This document shows, one piece after another, positions 21,617 to 35,446 of a DNA stretch of 64,000 nt (its first letter is position 1; the number at the start of each line of letters is the position of its first letter). Position numbers and translations under genes: made by a program. The stretch comes from Tanypteryx hageni. Its lineage: Eukaryota > Arthropoda > Insecta > Odonata > Petaluridae. The stretch lies in assembly GCA_028673005.1 (NCBI GenBank), contig CM054118.1, forward strand, positions 9,562,082 to 9,626,081, given 5' to 3'. A model generated the notes under the pieces. The model was not told the DNA's origin, did no database searches, and worked only from the letters and a program-made list of their open reading frames with translations.

Positions 21617-21658
<42 letters not shown>
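21617..21658 (+). repeat. Microsatellite (TA)13(CA)8, unit 5
   Basis: TA run 21617-21642, CA run 21643-21658. Total length equals units 4 and 7, but one TA is replaced by a CA. Confidence 0.98.
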
Positions 21659-21930
21659 GGGTGATTCATGAAGATATAGCATAACTTCAGGAGCTGATTT
21701 CTGAGGTCATTGTGAATACAAAATTTCATCTGAACAAGGGTCCAAATCTGAATAATTACAGAGATATGGCTGTTTAAATCTAAGAAAAAGACCAATTATG
21801 AGTGATATTGAATAAAAATAATAACAATACTTACAAATACATAGACATAACTGATCATGTGTTGATTTATTTATTTATTTTTATTTAGGAAAGTTAAAGT
21901 CTGTGTTTACAGATACGTACGCACATATGT

Positions 21931-22602
21931 TTAGAGTAGATTCTCAAAAACACCACCTTCGACTTCAATGCATTTTGCTGCCCCTGCTTGAATTGCATGC
22001 ACTGCTCGCCTTAGCTCATCATGGCTGTCTTTTATGCGAGCTGCAGCATTCAATATGCGATCAAGTAATGCATCCCATGTTTGCACTTTTGTGTGGTATA
22101 CAAGATCTATCATCCACCCCCACAGGCAAAATTCTAAAGGGTTTAGGTCCGGTGGCCAATTTTGTGGACCACTGCGACTGATCCATCGCCCAGGGAACCA
22201 GTGATTGAGGTAAGTAACCACTGCATGGGAAAAATTAGGAGGTCCATCAGGTTGGAAGTGCATTTGACATCGTGTAGTCAAAGGTACATCTTCTAACAGT
22301 TGCGGCAATTCGTTTTGCAGAAATTGTAGATAGACCTGTCTAGTAAGACGACTCTCAAAAATAAATGGACCAATCAACTGATCATAGAGGATTCCACATT
22401 ACACATTAACACTGAATCTGTGTTGAAAACTACTCTCCACATTGGCATGGGGATTAATTTCTGACCAAACATGGGAATTGTGTGCGTTGTTGACACCATC
22501 TCGGGTGAATTGAGCTTCATCACTGAACAGGATGTAACGATGCAAAGATACAGAGCCGGCCACAAGCATGTGCGAGCAGTGCTGTTGCATTGGGCCCCGC
22601 AC
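21931..22602 (-). pseudogene. Mariner/Tc1-type transposase fragment, unit 5
   Basis: T at 22278 changes Ala to Thr (PLTTRC), shared only with unit 10. Internal TAA at 22401-22399. Confidence 0.85.
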
Positions 22603-22629
22603 TCAGCTGGGACAGATCATGCCGGTACC

Positions 22630-23399
22630 TTAGCGGCAACAGAAAACGAAAGAAAAATGCGAGAAAAAAAGAAGTCGCAAAATTAAAAAATGCTATGTTA
22701 AAATATATTATGACAACAACCTCGAAGATAGGAACCATTGTAAAGGTATCGAAGGATGGAGAAGAAGAAAACAATGAAAATGAAGAAAAAATCGAGAACA
22801 ACCGAACAAGATCTAAAAGTACAACCATCAAAAACAGGCGAAGATGAAGCTACTGCAGTCGATGTTGATGTAAATATCGAGGATACTTCAGATCAAAATC
22901 TGGCGGAAAAACACAAAGAGAAATCTACAATCGAGGGTACAGGAAAACAAGTTCAACAATGAACTTCATTACTGATAATAGTCCAACAACAACAAGAATC
23001 CAATAAAAATTTTAATGTTGAAGATCAAGCAACCTGGCCAAAAAATTTAACCGATGGAATGAGAACATTAATAATTAAAAATGGTCCCATTCAAGTAAAA
23101 TCTAAGAATTTTCTCAGAGACACCCATGGAAGATACTGTTCCAACTATTATTATAATAAGAAATTGCCGAATGGGGAAAATCAGCAAAGAAGATGGTTGA
23201 CATATTGGAGTAGTACGAATAGTGTATGGTGTTTGCTTGTAAACTGTTCTCAAATTCAGAATCCGCCTTATGCAATCAGGGTTTCACAGATTGGCTCCAT
23301 TTAAGTACAAGAATTCCTGAACATGTTAGAACATCGCCTCATAGACGTGGGGCCCTGGACGACTGCCCACCCAGCCCACCCCCCTTCAGGCGGCTCTGA
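22630..23399 (+). pseudogene. hAT/ZMYM-like zf-TTF fragment, unit 5
   Basis: No copy-specific change noticed. Confidence 0.67.
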
Positions 23400-24238
23400 G
23401 CCAGATACACTTGAGATTTTATTCAGACTTCTTTCGGACATTCATTTTGACCCATGTTATTTTGTGATGATCGTAAAAACCTCAATTCTGCTTATTGTTT
23501 CTCTTAGCTATTCATCTGGTTCAACATAAAGGTTTAGGAAAGAAAGGCAATGTAGACAATGGAGAAATACTTGAGAAAAGAAATGGTTGAAGCGCTTGTT
23601 TCCTCATGTGTGAGAGTATGGATGACTCGAGATGGATATACCGTAAACGTTACGTGATGTTTCTGGTATATCCACCGTGATGTCATCACGTAACCACTTA
23701 ACCTAAGCGAAAGATGTGAGTTCATTAGGCATCTGCTGTATCACTAGTAAATCAAAGCATAAAAACATAACGTCAAATACAGAGAGCATGGAAGGAAATA
23801 GTACGTCTCTTATGATCTGATCCTCAGTCCCAAAAGGAACGTCGGTCTCTATGGAAGTGTAGAAAGAAGATTTGCTGAGACTATTTCCTTGTTTTATTAT
23901 TTGGTGTATAAATATAAGAGCGAAACCGCAAGTTGCAAAAGATAGTGTAGGATTATAATGTGGTTTTTGAGTGAGGGGTGATCCTGTTCATCCAGCAACA
24001 GCAGAGATAATATTGTTTCTTCAAATCAACAAGTTGTTGGCTGCAGGAAGGAAATCTATTTTGGTTAGTAAATAATAACATAATTTATCGTGTTGTTTCT
24101 TGATGTTTGCTAAAAGCTTATGCAGTGACTTGTATGTTGAGTGAAATGTCTTTGATTTTTAATTAAAATATAAATTTTTGTGGCCATTATTTTTATGATT
24201 TTTAAGTGGAGCTCTAAAACAAATTAAATTATTTTTGA

Positions 24239-24400
24239 TTTGAGTTTGATACTAGTGTTGCATCAACATCTGCAGAAGTGGTTGCCATTGGTGAAGAACC
24301 TAGTGCATTCACCAATTATAGTGATCCTAGTGAGTGGATTTTTCTTTTGATTCATAATCAATTGAATGATATTGTTAAAAAAATTCTAATCGCATCTTAA
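24239..24400 (+). pseudogene. Possible ZMYM/hAT-like short fragment, unit 5
   Basis: SDPSEW-containing stretch; no change noticed. Confidence 0.32.
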
Positions 24401-24425
24401 GAGAAAATTATAGCTTTCTTCTTTT

Positions 24426-24492
24426 CCTGGTTTCGAACCCTAGACTACTGTGTGGTAGGTCAGCGCTCTAACCACTAGATCACTGCTACCCC
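24426..24492 (-). ncRNA. tRNA-derived segment, unit 5
   Basis: Intact B box. Confidence 0.5.
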
Positions 24493-24812
24493 GACATCAA
24501 AAACTCAACCTCGATAAATAAATAATTAAAAATTTATTTGCATGTTTTCCTAATTAAAATAAAAAATATTTAAATTTTAAGTCGAGGGCCTTGCAAATTC
24601 TATTCACCTAGGGTCCTCGTACTCTCTAAGTCTGCCTCTGGGTATGTATTTTGTAACAAAATTAATCCTTTGCACCTCCCAAGGTGAATTTCTGGTTGTG
24701 CCTCTGGTACCATACACCCAAAAGTTTTTTTGATTTAATTTTCAGTTTCTCTATCATATCCTTCCTTTTTGATCCTTAAAAAATATTTTTGGAATGATAG
24801 GAATAATTTATC

Positions 24813-26033
24813 AGTCAATTAAGTTCTTTCATTGTAATTGCTGAACCACTAACCTCAATTATTAACCAATCACTGAGTGATGGCATCTATCCTGAGCCTC
24901 TAAAATTAGCCAAAATTATCCCAATCTTCAAAAAGGGTTCACGAAATGATCCAGGAAGTTACAGACTTATCCTCAATAGCCAAGGTGCTCGAAATTGTTA
25001 TGTTCAAACAAATTTACCACCACTTTGAATTCTTTGACCTCTTCTCTCCTGCCCAATATGCATTCAGAGTTAGAAAGTCGACGACTAGTGCTGTAGAATC
25101 TCTTGTGACAACCATTCCAACTGCTTTTGAAAACAAGGAATATGCCAGTGTGACTCTTTGCGATCTTTCCAAAGCATTTGACTGTGTATCTCATGATATA
25201 CTGCTACTTAAACTACATTATTATGGGATTAGAGGTAATGCACTCAAAATCATTGAGTCCTACCTCTTGAACCGATGTCAACTAGTCTATGTCAATGGCC
25301 AGCAATCTGAAATTTCCATGATTTAGTATGGGTTTCCTCAAGGCCCCGTTCTTGGGCCCCTTTTCTTTATCATAATGATCAATGACTTGGTATCTAGTGT
25401 TTCTGGAAAGTTCGTACTCTTCGCAGATGATACCACGTTTGTTAACTGTTTCTGGCCATGCTGTTGCTATATCTATATCATCTTCAACCCTGACAGTTGC
25501 CAAGTCTTGGTTTGATGCTAATGAACTCTTTATAAATGTTGACAAGACTCAGAATATAATATTCTCTCTAAAGCATATCCCTAATATCCACATTTCTAAT
25601 GATCCTGTGAAACTATTAGGTTTCGTACTTTACCCAAAATTATCTTGGGATAATGAAACTGCCTCGAGTGCTCTTTATGATAAGAAAGCTGAAATCATGT
25701 GTATCTAGATCCTATATTAGATGTGTGTACTTTGCATTTTTTCATTGTCACATTAACTATGGTATTTGTTTATGGGAAAATGCCTCAGCTGTAAATAAAG
25801 TCTTTCTGCTGCAAAAGAAAGCAGTACCATTGCTAACTGGTGCATCCTATAGAGAGCACTGTGGGCCTCTATTTGGTCGTACAGGTATCATGACTCTATA
25901 TGGCTGTTATATTTATGCCAATCTCCGACATGTAAAACAAAATATTGGTAATTTTATAGTAAGGTCTGATGTGCATACCCATAGTACTAGATTTGGTACC
26001 AAACTGGATCTTCCACGAGTGAGACTTACTAAG
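24813..26033 (+). pseudogene. Jockey-type RT fragment, unit 5
   Basis: Private G at 25437 is silent in the second Thr codon of FADDTTFV. In-frame TAG at 25324-25326. Confidence 0.88.
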
Positions 26034-26719
26034 GCAAGACGTAAGGCTTTCCTTGATCGAGGATACCCTGCCGACTTAGTCCACACCATCTCCACCCCCT
26101 CCAGACACCCACCCATCTTGAACTCACCCACGAAGACAGAAGTTCCTCTGACTCTCACTACAACCTTTCACCCGGGGCTGCACGAAGCCCTAAATAGCAT
26201 CCCCGCGGCCGCCCATCCAATTCTCCTCAACATACCCACAACTATGCTACTCTTCCCTAAACCCCTATGATATCCTTCTGCCGACCTAGGAATCTTGGCG
26301 ACCTGCTATGGCGCAAGGAACTCCCCACCAGTCCTCCCCTTGTAACAGACCACTTTGTCTCACTTGCCCCATCTTAGATACTTCTTCCTCATTTACCAAC
26401 CCTGTTACCCAAATCTCCTATCCAATCTTATCCTGCAGCACGTGTACCTCCAAAAACGTAATATATCTTCTTATCTGTACTCACAACCACACCCATTAAT
26501 ATCTGCATGAACGGCCATCAGAATAGCATCTCTCTTAGGCACCCCCTTCCGGTGGCCGACCATGCGTTAACCTACTCCCTTCCCTTCAATAGCGGCTTCA
26601 CAGTAAAAACCATTCGTGCTCTTCCAAGTAGTTTTCGCGCACCATAACCCTGTCAATGGTAACTTGCCCATATTGACATCTTCCGCTCCCTCTCCTTACC
26701 AGGTTTAAACCTTTGTTAA
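26034..26719 (+). pseudogene. PLE C-terminus with broken GIY-YIG, unit 5
   Basis: Val version of the GIY strand. Confidence 0.75.
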
Positions 26720-26930
26720 CACCCCCACTCCAATCACCCCTCTTTCCTTTCCCCTTATCCCTCTTTTCCCGAACCCCTACCTCCAGTGTTATGCTTACTT
26801 TTAGTAACTGAAGAAGGGCATGTGGGGCCCAAAAGCTTCCAATTACTAGCCTTCCTCTATCGCTGTGGACGTCTACAACCATATGGTAAGTGTTCACTGG
26901 CTCCTTCCTATCCCTCTCAACCTCTCATTG

Positions 26931-26932
<2 letters not shown>

Positions 26933-26976
<44 letters not shown>
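26933..26976 (+). repeat. Microsatellite (TA)15(CA)7, unit 6
   Basis: TA run 26933-26962, CA run 26963-26976. Confidence 0.98.
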
Positions 26977-26977
<1 letters not shown>

Positions 26978-27248
26978 GGTGATTCATGAAGATATAGCAT
27001 AACTTCAGGAGCTGATTTCTGAGGTCATTGTGAATACAAAATTTCATCTGAACAAGGGTCCAAATCTGAATAATTACAGAGATATGGCTGTTTAAATCTA
27101 AGAAAAAGACCAATTATGAGTGATATTGAATAAAAATAATAACAATACTTACAAATACATAGACATAACTGATCATGTGTTGATTTATTTATTTATTTTT
27201 ATTTAGGAAAGTTAAAGTCTGTGTTTACAGATACGTACGCACATATGT

Positions 27249-27920
27249 TTAGAGTAGATTCTCAAAAACACCACCTTCGACTTCAATGCATTTTGCTGCC
27301 CCTGCTTGAATTGCATGCACTGCTCGCCTTAGCTCATCATGGCTGTCTTTTATGCGAGCTGCAGCATTCAATATGCGATCAAGTAATGCATCCCATGTTT
27401 GCACTTTTGTGTGGTATACAAGATCTATCATCCACCCCCACAGGCAAAATTCTAAAGGGTTTAGGTCCGGTGGCCAATTTTGTGGACCACTGCGACTGAT
27501 CCATCGCCCAGGGAACCAGTGATTGAGGTAAGTAACCACTGCATGGGAAAAATTAGGAGGTCCATCAGGTTGGAAGTGCATTTGACATCGTGTAGCCAAA
27601 GGTACATCTTCTAACAGTTGCGGCAATTCGTTTTGCAGAAATTGTAGATAGACCTGTCTAGTAAGACGACTCTCAAAAATAAATGGACCAATCAACTGAT
27701 CATAGAGGATTCCACATTACACATTAACACTGAATCTGTGTTGAAAACTACTTTCCACATTGGCATGGGGATTAATTTCTGACCAAACATGGGAATTGTG
27801 TGCGTTGTTGACACCATCTCGGGTGAATTGAGCTTCATCACTGAACAGGATGTAACGATGCAAAGATACAGAGCCGGCCACAAGCATGTGCGAGCAGTGC
27901 TGTTGCATTGGGCCCCGCAC
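27249..27920 (-). pseudogene. Mariner/Tc1-type transposase fragment, unit 6
   Basis: T at 27753 is silent in the transposase frame and shared only with unit 7. Internal TAA at 27719-27717. Confidence 0.85.
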
Positions 27921-27947
27921 TCAGCTGGGACAGATCATGCCGGTACC

Positions 27948-28717
27948 TTAGCGGCAACAGAAAACGAAAGAAAAATGCGAGAAAAAAAGAAGTCGCAAAA
28001 TTAAAAAATGCTATGTTAAAATATATTATGACAACAACCTCGAAGATAGGAACCATTGTAAAGGTATCGAAGGATGGAGAAGAAGAAAACAATGAAAATG
28101 AAGAAAAAATCGAGAACAACCGAACAAGATCTAAAAGTACAACCATCAAAAACAGGCGAAGATGAAGCTACTGCAGTCGATGTTGATGTAAATATCGAGG
28201 ATACTTCAGATCAAAATCTGGCGGAAAAACACAAAGAGAAATCTACAATCGAGGGTACAGGAAAACAAGTTCAACAATGAACTTCATTACTGATAATAGT
28301 CCAACAACAACAAGAATCCAATAAAAATTTTAATGTTGAAGATCAAGCAACCTGGCCAAAAAATTTAACCGATGGAATGAGAACATTAATAATTAAAAAT
28401 GGTCCCATTCAAGTAAAATCTAAGAATTTTCTCAGAGACACCCATGGAAGATACTGTTCCAACTATTATTATAATAAGAAATTGCCGAATGGGGAAAATC
28501 AGCAAAGAAGATGGTTGACATATTGGAGTAGTACGAATAGTGTATGGTGTTTGCTTGTAAACTGTTCTCAAATTCAGAATCCGCCTTATGCAATCAGGGT
28601 TTCACAGATTGGCTCCATTTAAGTACAAGAATTCCTGAACATGTTAGAACATCGCCTCATAGACGTGGGGCCCTGGACGACTGCCCACCCAGCCCACCCC
28701 CCTTCAGGCGGCTCTGA
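27948..28717 (+). pseudogene. hAT/ZMYM-like zf-TTF fragment, unit 6
   Basis: No copy-specific change noticed. Confidence 0.67.
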
Positions 28718-29556
28718 GCCAGATACACTTGAGATTTTATTCAGACTTCTTTCGGACATTCATTTTGACCCATGTTATTTTGTGATGATCGTAAAAACCT
28801 CAATTCTGCTTATTGTTTCTCTTAGCTATTCATCTGGTTCAACATAAAGGTTTAGGAAAGAAAGGCAATGTAGACAATGGAGAAATACTTGAGAAAAGAA
28901 ATGGTTGAAGCGCTTGTTTCCTCATGTGTGAGAGTATGGATGACTCGAGATGGATATACCGTAAACGTTACGTGATGTTTCTGGTATATCCACCGTGATG
29001 TCATCACGTAACCACTTAACCTAAGCGAAAGATGTGAGTTCATTAGGCATCTGCTGTATCACTAGTAAATCAAAGCATAAAAACATAACGTCAAATACAG
29101 AGAGCATGGAAGGAAATAGTACGTCTCTTATGATCTGATCCTCAGTCCCAAAAGGAACGTCGGTCTCTATGGAAGTGTAGAAAGAAGATTTGCTGAGACT
29201 ATTTCCTTGTTTTATTATTTGGTGTATAAATATAAGAGCGAAACCGCAAGTTGCAAAAGATAGTGTAGGATTATAATGTGGTTTTTGAGTGAGGGGTGAT
29301 CCTGTTCATCCAGCAACAGCAGAGATAATATTGTTTCTTCAAATCAACAAGTTGTTGGCTGCAGGAAGGAAATCTATTTTGGTTAGTAAATAATAACATA
29401 ATTTATCGTGTTGTTTCTTGATGTTTGCTAAAAGCTTATGCAGTGACTTGTATGTTGAGTGAAATGTCTTTGATTTTTAATTAAAATATAAATTTTTGTG
29501 GCCATTATTTTTATGATTTTTAAGTGGAGCTCTAAAACAAATTAAATTATTTTTGA

Positions 29557-29718
29557 TTTGAGTTTGATACTAGTGTTGCATCAACATCTGCAGAAGTGGT
29601 TGCCATTGGTGAAGAACCTAGTGCATTCACCAATTATAGTGATCCTAGTGAGTGGATTTTTCTTTTGATTCATAATCAATTGAATGATATTGTTAAAAAA
29701 ATTCTAATCGCATCTTAA
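29557..29718 (+). pseudogene. Possible ZMYM/hAT-like short fragment, unit 6
   Basis: SDPSEW-containing stretch; no change noticed. Confidence 0.32.
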
Positions 29719-29743
29719 GAGAAAATTATAGCTTTCTTCTTTT

Positions 29744-29810
29744 CCTGGTTTCGAACCCTAGACTACTGTGTGGTAGGTCAGCGCTCTAACCACTAGATCA
29801 CTGCTACCCC
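29744..29810 (-). ncRNA. tRNA-derived segment, unit 6
   Basis: Intact B box. Confidence 0.5.
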
Positions 29811-30130
29811 GACATCAAAAACTCAACCTCGATAAATAAATAATTAAAAATTTATTTGCATGTTTTCCTAATTAAAATAAAAAATATTTAAATTTTAAGT
29901 CGAGGGCCTTGCAAATTCTATTCACCTAGGGTCCTCGTACTCTCTAAGTCTGCCTCTGGGTATGTATTTTGTAACAAAATTAATCCTTTGCACCTCCCAA
30001 GGTGAATTTCTGGTTGTGCCTCTGGTACCATACACCCAAAAGTTTTTTTGATTTAATTTTCAGTTTCTCTATCATATCCTTCCTTTTTGATCCTTAAAAA
30101 ATATTTTTGGAATGATAGGAATAATTTATC

Positions 30131-31351
30131 AGTCAATTAAGTTCTTTCATTGTAATTGCTGAACCACTAACCTCAATTATTAACCAATCACTGAGTGATG
30201 GCATCTATCCTGAGCCTCTAAAATTAGCCAAAATTATCCCAATCTTCAAAAAGGGTTCACGAAATGATCCAGGAAGTTACAGACTTATCCTCAATAGCCA
30301 AGGTGCTCGAAATTGTTATGTTCAAACAAATTTACCACCACTTTGAATTCTTTGACCTCTTCTCTCCTGCCCAATATGCATTCAGAGTTAGAAAGTCGAC
30401 GACTAGTGCTGTAGAATCTCTTGTGACAACCATTCCAACTGCTTTTGAAAACAAGGAATATGCCAGTGTGACTCTTTGCGATCTTTCCAAAGCATTTGAC
30501 TGTGTATCTCATGATATACTGCTACTTAAACTACATTATTATGGGATTAGAGGTAATGCACTCAAAATCATTGAGTCCTACCTCTTGAACCGATGTCAAC
30601 TAGTCTATGTCAATGGCCAGCAATCTGAAATTTCCATGATTTAGTATGGGTTTCCTCAAGGCCCCGTTCTTGGGCCCCTTTTCTTTATCATAATGATCAA
30701 TGACTTGGTATCTAGTGTTTCTGGAAAGTTCGTACTCTTCGCAGATGATACCACATTTGTTAACTGTTTCTGGCCATGCTGTTGCTATATCTATATCATC
30801 TTCAACCCTGACAGTTGCCAAGTCTTGGTTTGATGCTAATGAACTCTTTATAAATGTTGACAAGACTCAGAATATAATATTCTCTCTAAAGCATATCCCT
30901 AATATCCACATTTCTAATGATCCTGTGAAACTATTAGGTTTCGTACTTTACCCAAAATTATCTTGGGATAATGAAACTGCCTCGAGTGCTCTTTATGATA
31001 AGAAAGCTGAAATCATGTGTATCTAGATCCTATATTAGATGTGTGTACTTTGCATTTTTTCATTGTCACATTAACTATGGTATTTGTTTATGGGAAAATG
31101 CCTCAGCTGTAAATAAAGTCTTTCTGCTGCAAAAGAAAGCAGTACCATTGCTAACTGGTGCATCCTATAGAGAGCACTGTGGGCCTCTATTTGGTCGTAC
31201 AGGTATCATGACTCTATATGGCTGTTATATTTATGCCAATCTCCGACATGTAAAACAAAATATTGGTAATTTTATAGTAAGGTCTGATGTGCATACCCAT
31301 AGTACTAGATTTGGTACCAAACTGGATCTTCCACGAGTGAGACTTACTAAG
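30131..31351 (+). pseudogene. Jockey-type RT fragment, unit 6
   Basis: In-frame TAG at 30642-30644. Confidence 0.88.
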
Positions 31352-32037
31352 GCAAGACGTAAGGCTTTCCTTGATCGAGGATACCCTGCCGACTTAGTCC
31401 ACACCATCTCCACCCCCTCCAGACACCCACCCATCTTGAACTCACCCACGAAGACAGAAGTTCCTCTGACTCTCACTACAACCTTTCACCCGGGGCTGCA
31501 CGAAGCCCTAAATAGCATCCCCGCGGCCGCCCATCCAATTCTCCTCAACATACCCACAACTATGCTACTCTTCCCTAAACCCCTATGATATCCTTCTGCC
31601 GACCTAGGAATCTTGGCGACCTGCTATGGCGCAAGGAACTCCCCACCAGTCCTCCCCTTGTAACAGACCACTTTGTCTCACTTGCCCCATCTTAGATACT
31701 TCTTCCTCATTTACCAACCCTGTTACCCAAATCTCCTATCCAATCTTATCCTGCAGCACGTGTACCTCCAAAAACGTAATATATCTTCTTATCTGTACTC
31801 ACAACCACACCCATTAATATCTGCATGAACGGCCATCAGAATAGCATCTCTCTTAGGCACCCCCTTCCGGTGGCCGACCATGCGTTAACCTACTCCCTTC
31901 CCTTCAATAGCGGCTTCACAGTAAAAACCATTCGTGCTCTTCCAAGTAGTTTTCGCGCACCATAACCCTGTCAATGGTAACTTGCCCATATTGACATCTT
32001 CCGCTCCCTCTCCTTACCAGGTTTAAACCTTTGTTAA
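31352..32037 (+). pseudogene. PLE C-terminus with broken GIY-YIG, unit 6
   Basis: Val version of the GIY strand. Confidence 0.75.
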
Positions 32038-32250
32038 CACCCCCACTCCAATCACCCCTCTTTCCTTTCCCCTTATCCCTCTTTTCCCGAACCCCTACCT
32101 CCAGTGTTATGCTTACTTTTAGTAACTGAAGAAGGGCATGTGGGGCCCAAAAGCTTCCAATTACTAGCCTTCCTCTATCGCTGTGGACGTCTACAACCAT
32201 ATGGTAAGTGTTCACTGGCTCCTTCCTATCCCTCTCAACCTCTCATTGCT

Positions 32251-32292
<42 letters not shown>
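32251..32292 (+). repeat. Microsatellite (TA)14(CA)7, unit 7
   Basis: TA run 32251-32278, CA run 32279-32292; identical to unit 4. Confidence 0.98.
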
Positions 32293-32293
<1 letters not shown>

Positions 32294-32564
32294 GGTGATT
32301 CATGAAGATATAGCATAACTTCAGGAGCTGATTTCTGAGGTCATTGTGAATACAAAATTTCATCTGAACAAGGGTCCAAATCTGAATAATTACAGAGATA
32401 TGGCTGTTTAAATCTAAGAAAAAGACCAATTATGAGTGATATTGAATAAAAATAATAACAATACTTACAAATACATAGACATAACTGATCATGTGTTGAT
32501 TTATTTATTTATTTTTATTTAGGAAAGTTAAAGTCTGTGTTTACAGATACGTACGCACATATGT

Positions 32565-33236
32565 TTAGAGTAGATTCTCAAAAACACCACCTTCGACTTC
32601 AATGCATTTTGCTGCCCCTGCTTGAATTGCATGCACTGCTCGCCTTAGCTCATCATGGCTGTCTTTTATGCGAGCTGCAGCATTCAATATGCGATCAAGT
32701 AATGCATCCCATGTTTGCACTTTTGTGTGGTATACAAGATCTATCATCCACCCCCACAGGCAAAATTCTAAAGGGTTTAGGTCCGGTGGCCAATTTTGTG
32801 GACCACTGCGACTGATCCATCGCCCAGGGAACCAGTGATTGAGGTAAGTAACCACTGCATGGGAAAAATTAGGAGGTCCATCAGGTTGGAAGTGCATTTG
32901 ACATCGTGTAGCCAAAGGTACATCTTCTAACAGTTGCGGCAATTCGTTTTGCAGAAATTGTAGATAGACCTGTCTAGTAAGACGACTCTCAAAAATAAAT
33001 GGACCAATCAACTGATCATAGAGGATTCCACATTACACATTAACACTGAATCTGTGTTGAAAACTACTTTCCACATTGGCATGGGGATTAATTTCTGACC
33101 AAACATGGGAATTGTGTGCGTTGTTGACACCATCTCGGGTGAATTGAGCTTCATCACTGAACAGGATGTAACGATGCAAAGATACAGAGCCGGCCACAAG
33201 CATGTGCGAGCAGTGCTGTTGCATTGGGCCCCGCAC
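32565..33236 (-). pseudogene. Mariner/Tc1-type transposase fragment, unit 7
   Basis: Silent T at 33069 shared with unit 6. Internal TAA at 33035-33033. Confidence 0.85.
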
Positions 33237-33263
33237 TCAGCTGGGACAGATCATGCCGGTACC

Positions 33264-34033
33264 TTAGCGGCAACAGAAAACGAAAGAAAAATGCGAGAAA
33301 AAAAGAAGTCGCAAAATTAAAAAATGCTATGTTAAAATATATTATGACAACAACCTCGAAGATAGGAACCATTGTAAAGGTATCGAAGGATGGAGAAGAA
33401 GAAAACAATGAAAATGAAGAAAAAATCGAGAACAACCGAACAAGATCTAAAAGTACAACCATCAAAAACAGGCGAAGATGAAGCTACTGCAGTTGATGTT
33501 GATGTAAATATCGAGGATACTTCAGATCAAAATCTGGCGGAAAAACACAAAGAGAAATCTACAATCGAGGGTACAGGAAAACAAGTTCAACAATGAACTT
33601 CATTACTGATAATAGTCCAACAACAACAAGAATCCAATAAAAATTTTAATGTTGAAGATCAAGCAACCTGGCCAAAAAATTTAACCGATGGAATGAGAAC
33701 ATTAATAATTAAAAATGGTCCCATTCAAGTAAAATCTAAGAATTTTCTCAGAGACACCCATGGAAGATACTGTTCCAACTATTATTATAATAAGAAATTG
33801 CCGAATGGGGAAAATCAGCAAAGAAGATGGTTGACATATTGGAGTAGTACGAATAGTGTATGGTGTTTGCTTGTAAACTGTTCTCAAATTCAGAATCCGC
33901 CTTATGCAATCAGGGTTTCACAGATTGGCTCCATTTAAGTACAAGAATTCCTGAACATGTTAGAACATCGCCTCATAGACGTGGGGCCCTGGACGACTGC
34001 CCACCCAGCCCACCCCCCTTCAGGCGGCTCTGA
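33264..34033 (+). pseudogene. hAT/ZMYM-like zf-TTF fragment, unit 7
   Basis: Silent T at 33494 shared only with unit 2. Confidence 0.67.
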
Positions 34034-34872
34034 GCCAGATACACTTGAGATTTTATTCAGACTTCTTTCGGACATTCATTTTGACCCATGTTATTTTGTG
34101 ATGATCGTAAAAACCTCAATTCTGCTTATTGTTTCTCTTAGCTATTCATCTGGTTCAACATAAAGGTTTAGGAAAGAAAGGCAATGTAGACAATGGAGAA
34201 ATACTTGAGAAAAGAAATGGTTGAAGCGCTTGTTTCCTCATGTGTGAGAGTATGGATGACTCGAGATGGATATACCGTAAACGTTACGTGATGTTTCTGG
34301 TATATCCACCGTGATGTCATCACGTAACCACTTAACCTAAGCGAAAGATGTGAGTTCATTAGGCATCTGCTGTATCGCTAGTAAATCAAAGCATAAAAAC
34401 ATAACGTCAAATACAGAGAGCATGGAAGGAAATAGTACGTCTCTTATGATCTGATCCTCAGTCCCAAAAGGAACGTCGGTCTCTATGGAAGTGTAGAAAG
34501 AAGATTTGCTGAGACTATTTCCTTGTTTTATTATTTGGTGTATAAATATAAGAGCGAAACCGCAAGTTGCAAAAGATAGTGTAGGATTATAATGTGGTTT
34601 TTGAGTGAGGGGTGATCCTGTTCATCCAGCAACAGCAGAGATAATATTGTTTCTTCAAATCAACAAGTTGTTGGCTGCAGGAAGGAAATCTATTTTGGTT
34701 AGTAAATAATAACATAATTTATCGTGTTGTTTCTTGATGTTTGCTAAAAGCTTATGCAGTGACTTGTATGTTGAGTGAAATGTCTTTGATTTTTAATTAA
34801 AATATAAATTTTTGTGGCCATTATTTTTATGATTTTTAAGTGGAGCTCTAAAACAAATTAAATTATTTTTGA

Positions 34873-35034
34873 TTTGAGTTTGATACTAGTGTTGCATCAA
34901 CATCTGCAGAAGTGGTTGCCATTGGTGAAGAACCTAGTGCATTCACCAATTATAGTGATCCTAGTGAGTGGATTTTTCTTTTGATTCATAATCAATTGAA
35001 TGATATTGTTAAAAAAATTCTAATCGCATCTTAA
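34873..35034 (+). pseudogene. Possible ZMYM/hAT-like short fragment, unit 7
   Basis: SDPSEW-containing stretch; no change noticed. Confidence 0.32.
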
Positions 35035-35059
35035 GAGAAAATTATAGCTTTCTTCTTTT

Positions 35060-35126
35060 CCTGGTTTCGAACCCTAGACTACTGTGTGGTAGGTCAGCGC
35101 TCTAACCACTAGATCACTGCTACCCC
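35060..35126 (-). ncRNA. tRNA-derived segment, unit 7
   Basis: Intact B box. The private A at 35253 lies in the non-coding DNA beyond it. Confidence 0.5.
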
Positions 35127-35446
35127 GACATCAAAAACTCAACCTCGATAAATAAATAATTAAAAATTTATTTGCATGTTTTCCTAATTAAAATAAAAAA
35201 TATTTAAATTTTAAGTCGAGGGCCTTGCAAATTCTATTCACCTAGGGTCCTCATACTCTCTAAGTCTGCCTCTGGGTATGTATTTTGTAACAAAATTAAT
35301 CCTTTGCACCTCCCAAGGTGAATTTCTGGTTGTGCCTCTGGTACCATACACCCAAAAGTTTTTTTGATTTAATTTTCAGTTTCTCTATCATATCCTTCCT
35401 TTTTGATCCTTAAAAAATATTTTTGGAATGATAGGAATAATTTATC

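Larger units (their letters stand above)
21357..26672 (+). repeat. Tandem unit 5 (5316 bp)
   Basis: Microsatellite (TA)13(CA)8, the shortest TA tract. A at 21441 belongs to the unit 4-7 block. T at 22278 is shared only with unit 10; A at 23743 is shared with units 3 and 6. Private variants are A at 21531 and G at 25437. Confidence 0.97.
26673..31990 (+). repeat. Tandem unit 6 (5318 bp)
   Basis: Microsatellite (TA)15(CA)7. A at 26757 belongs to the unit 4-7 block, T at 27753 is shared only with unit 7, and A at 29061 is shared with units 3 and 5. Confidence 0.97.
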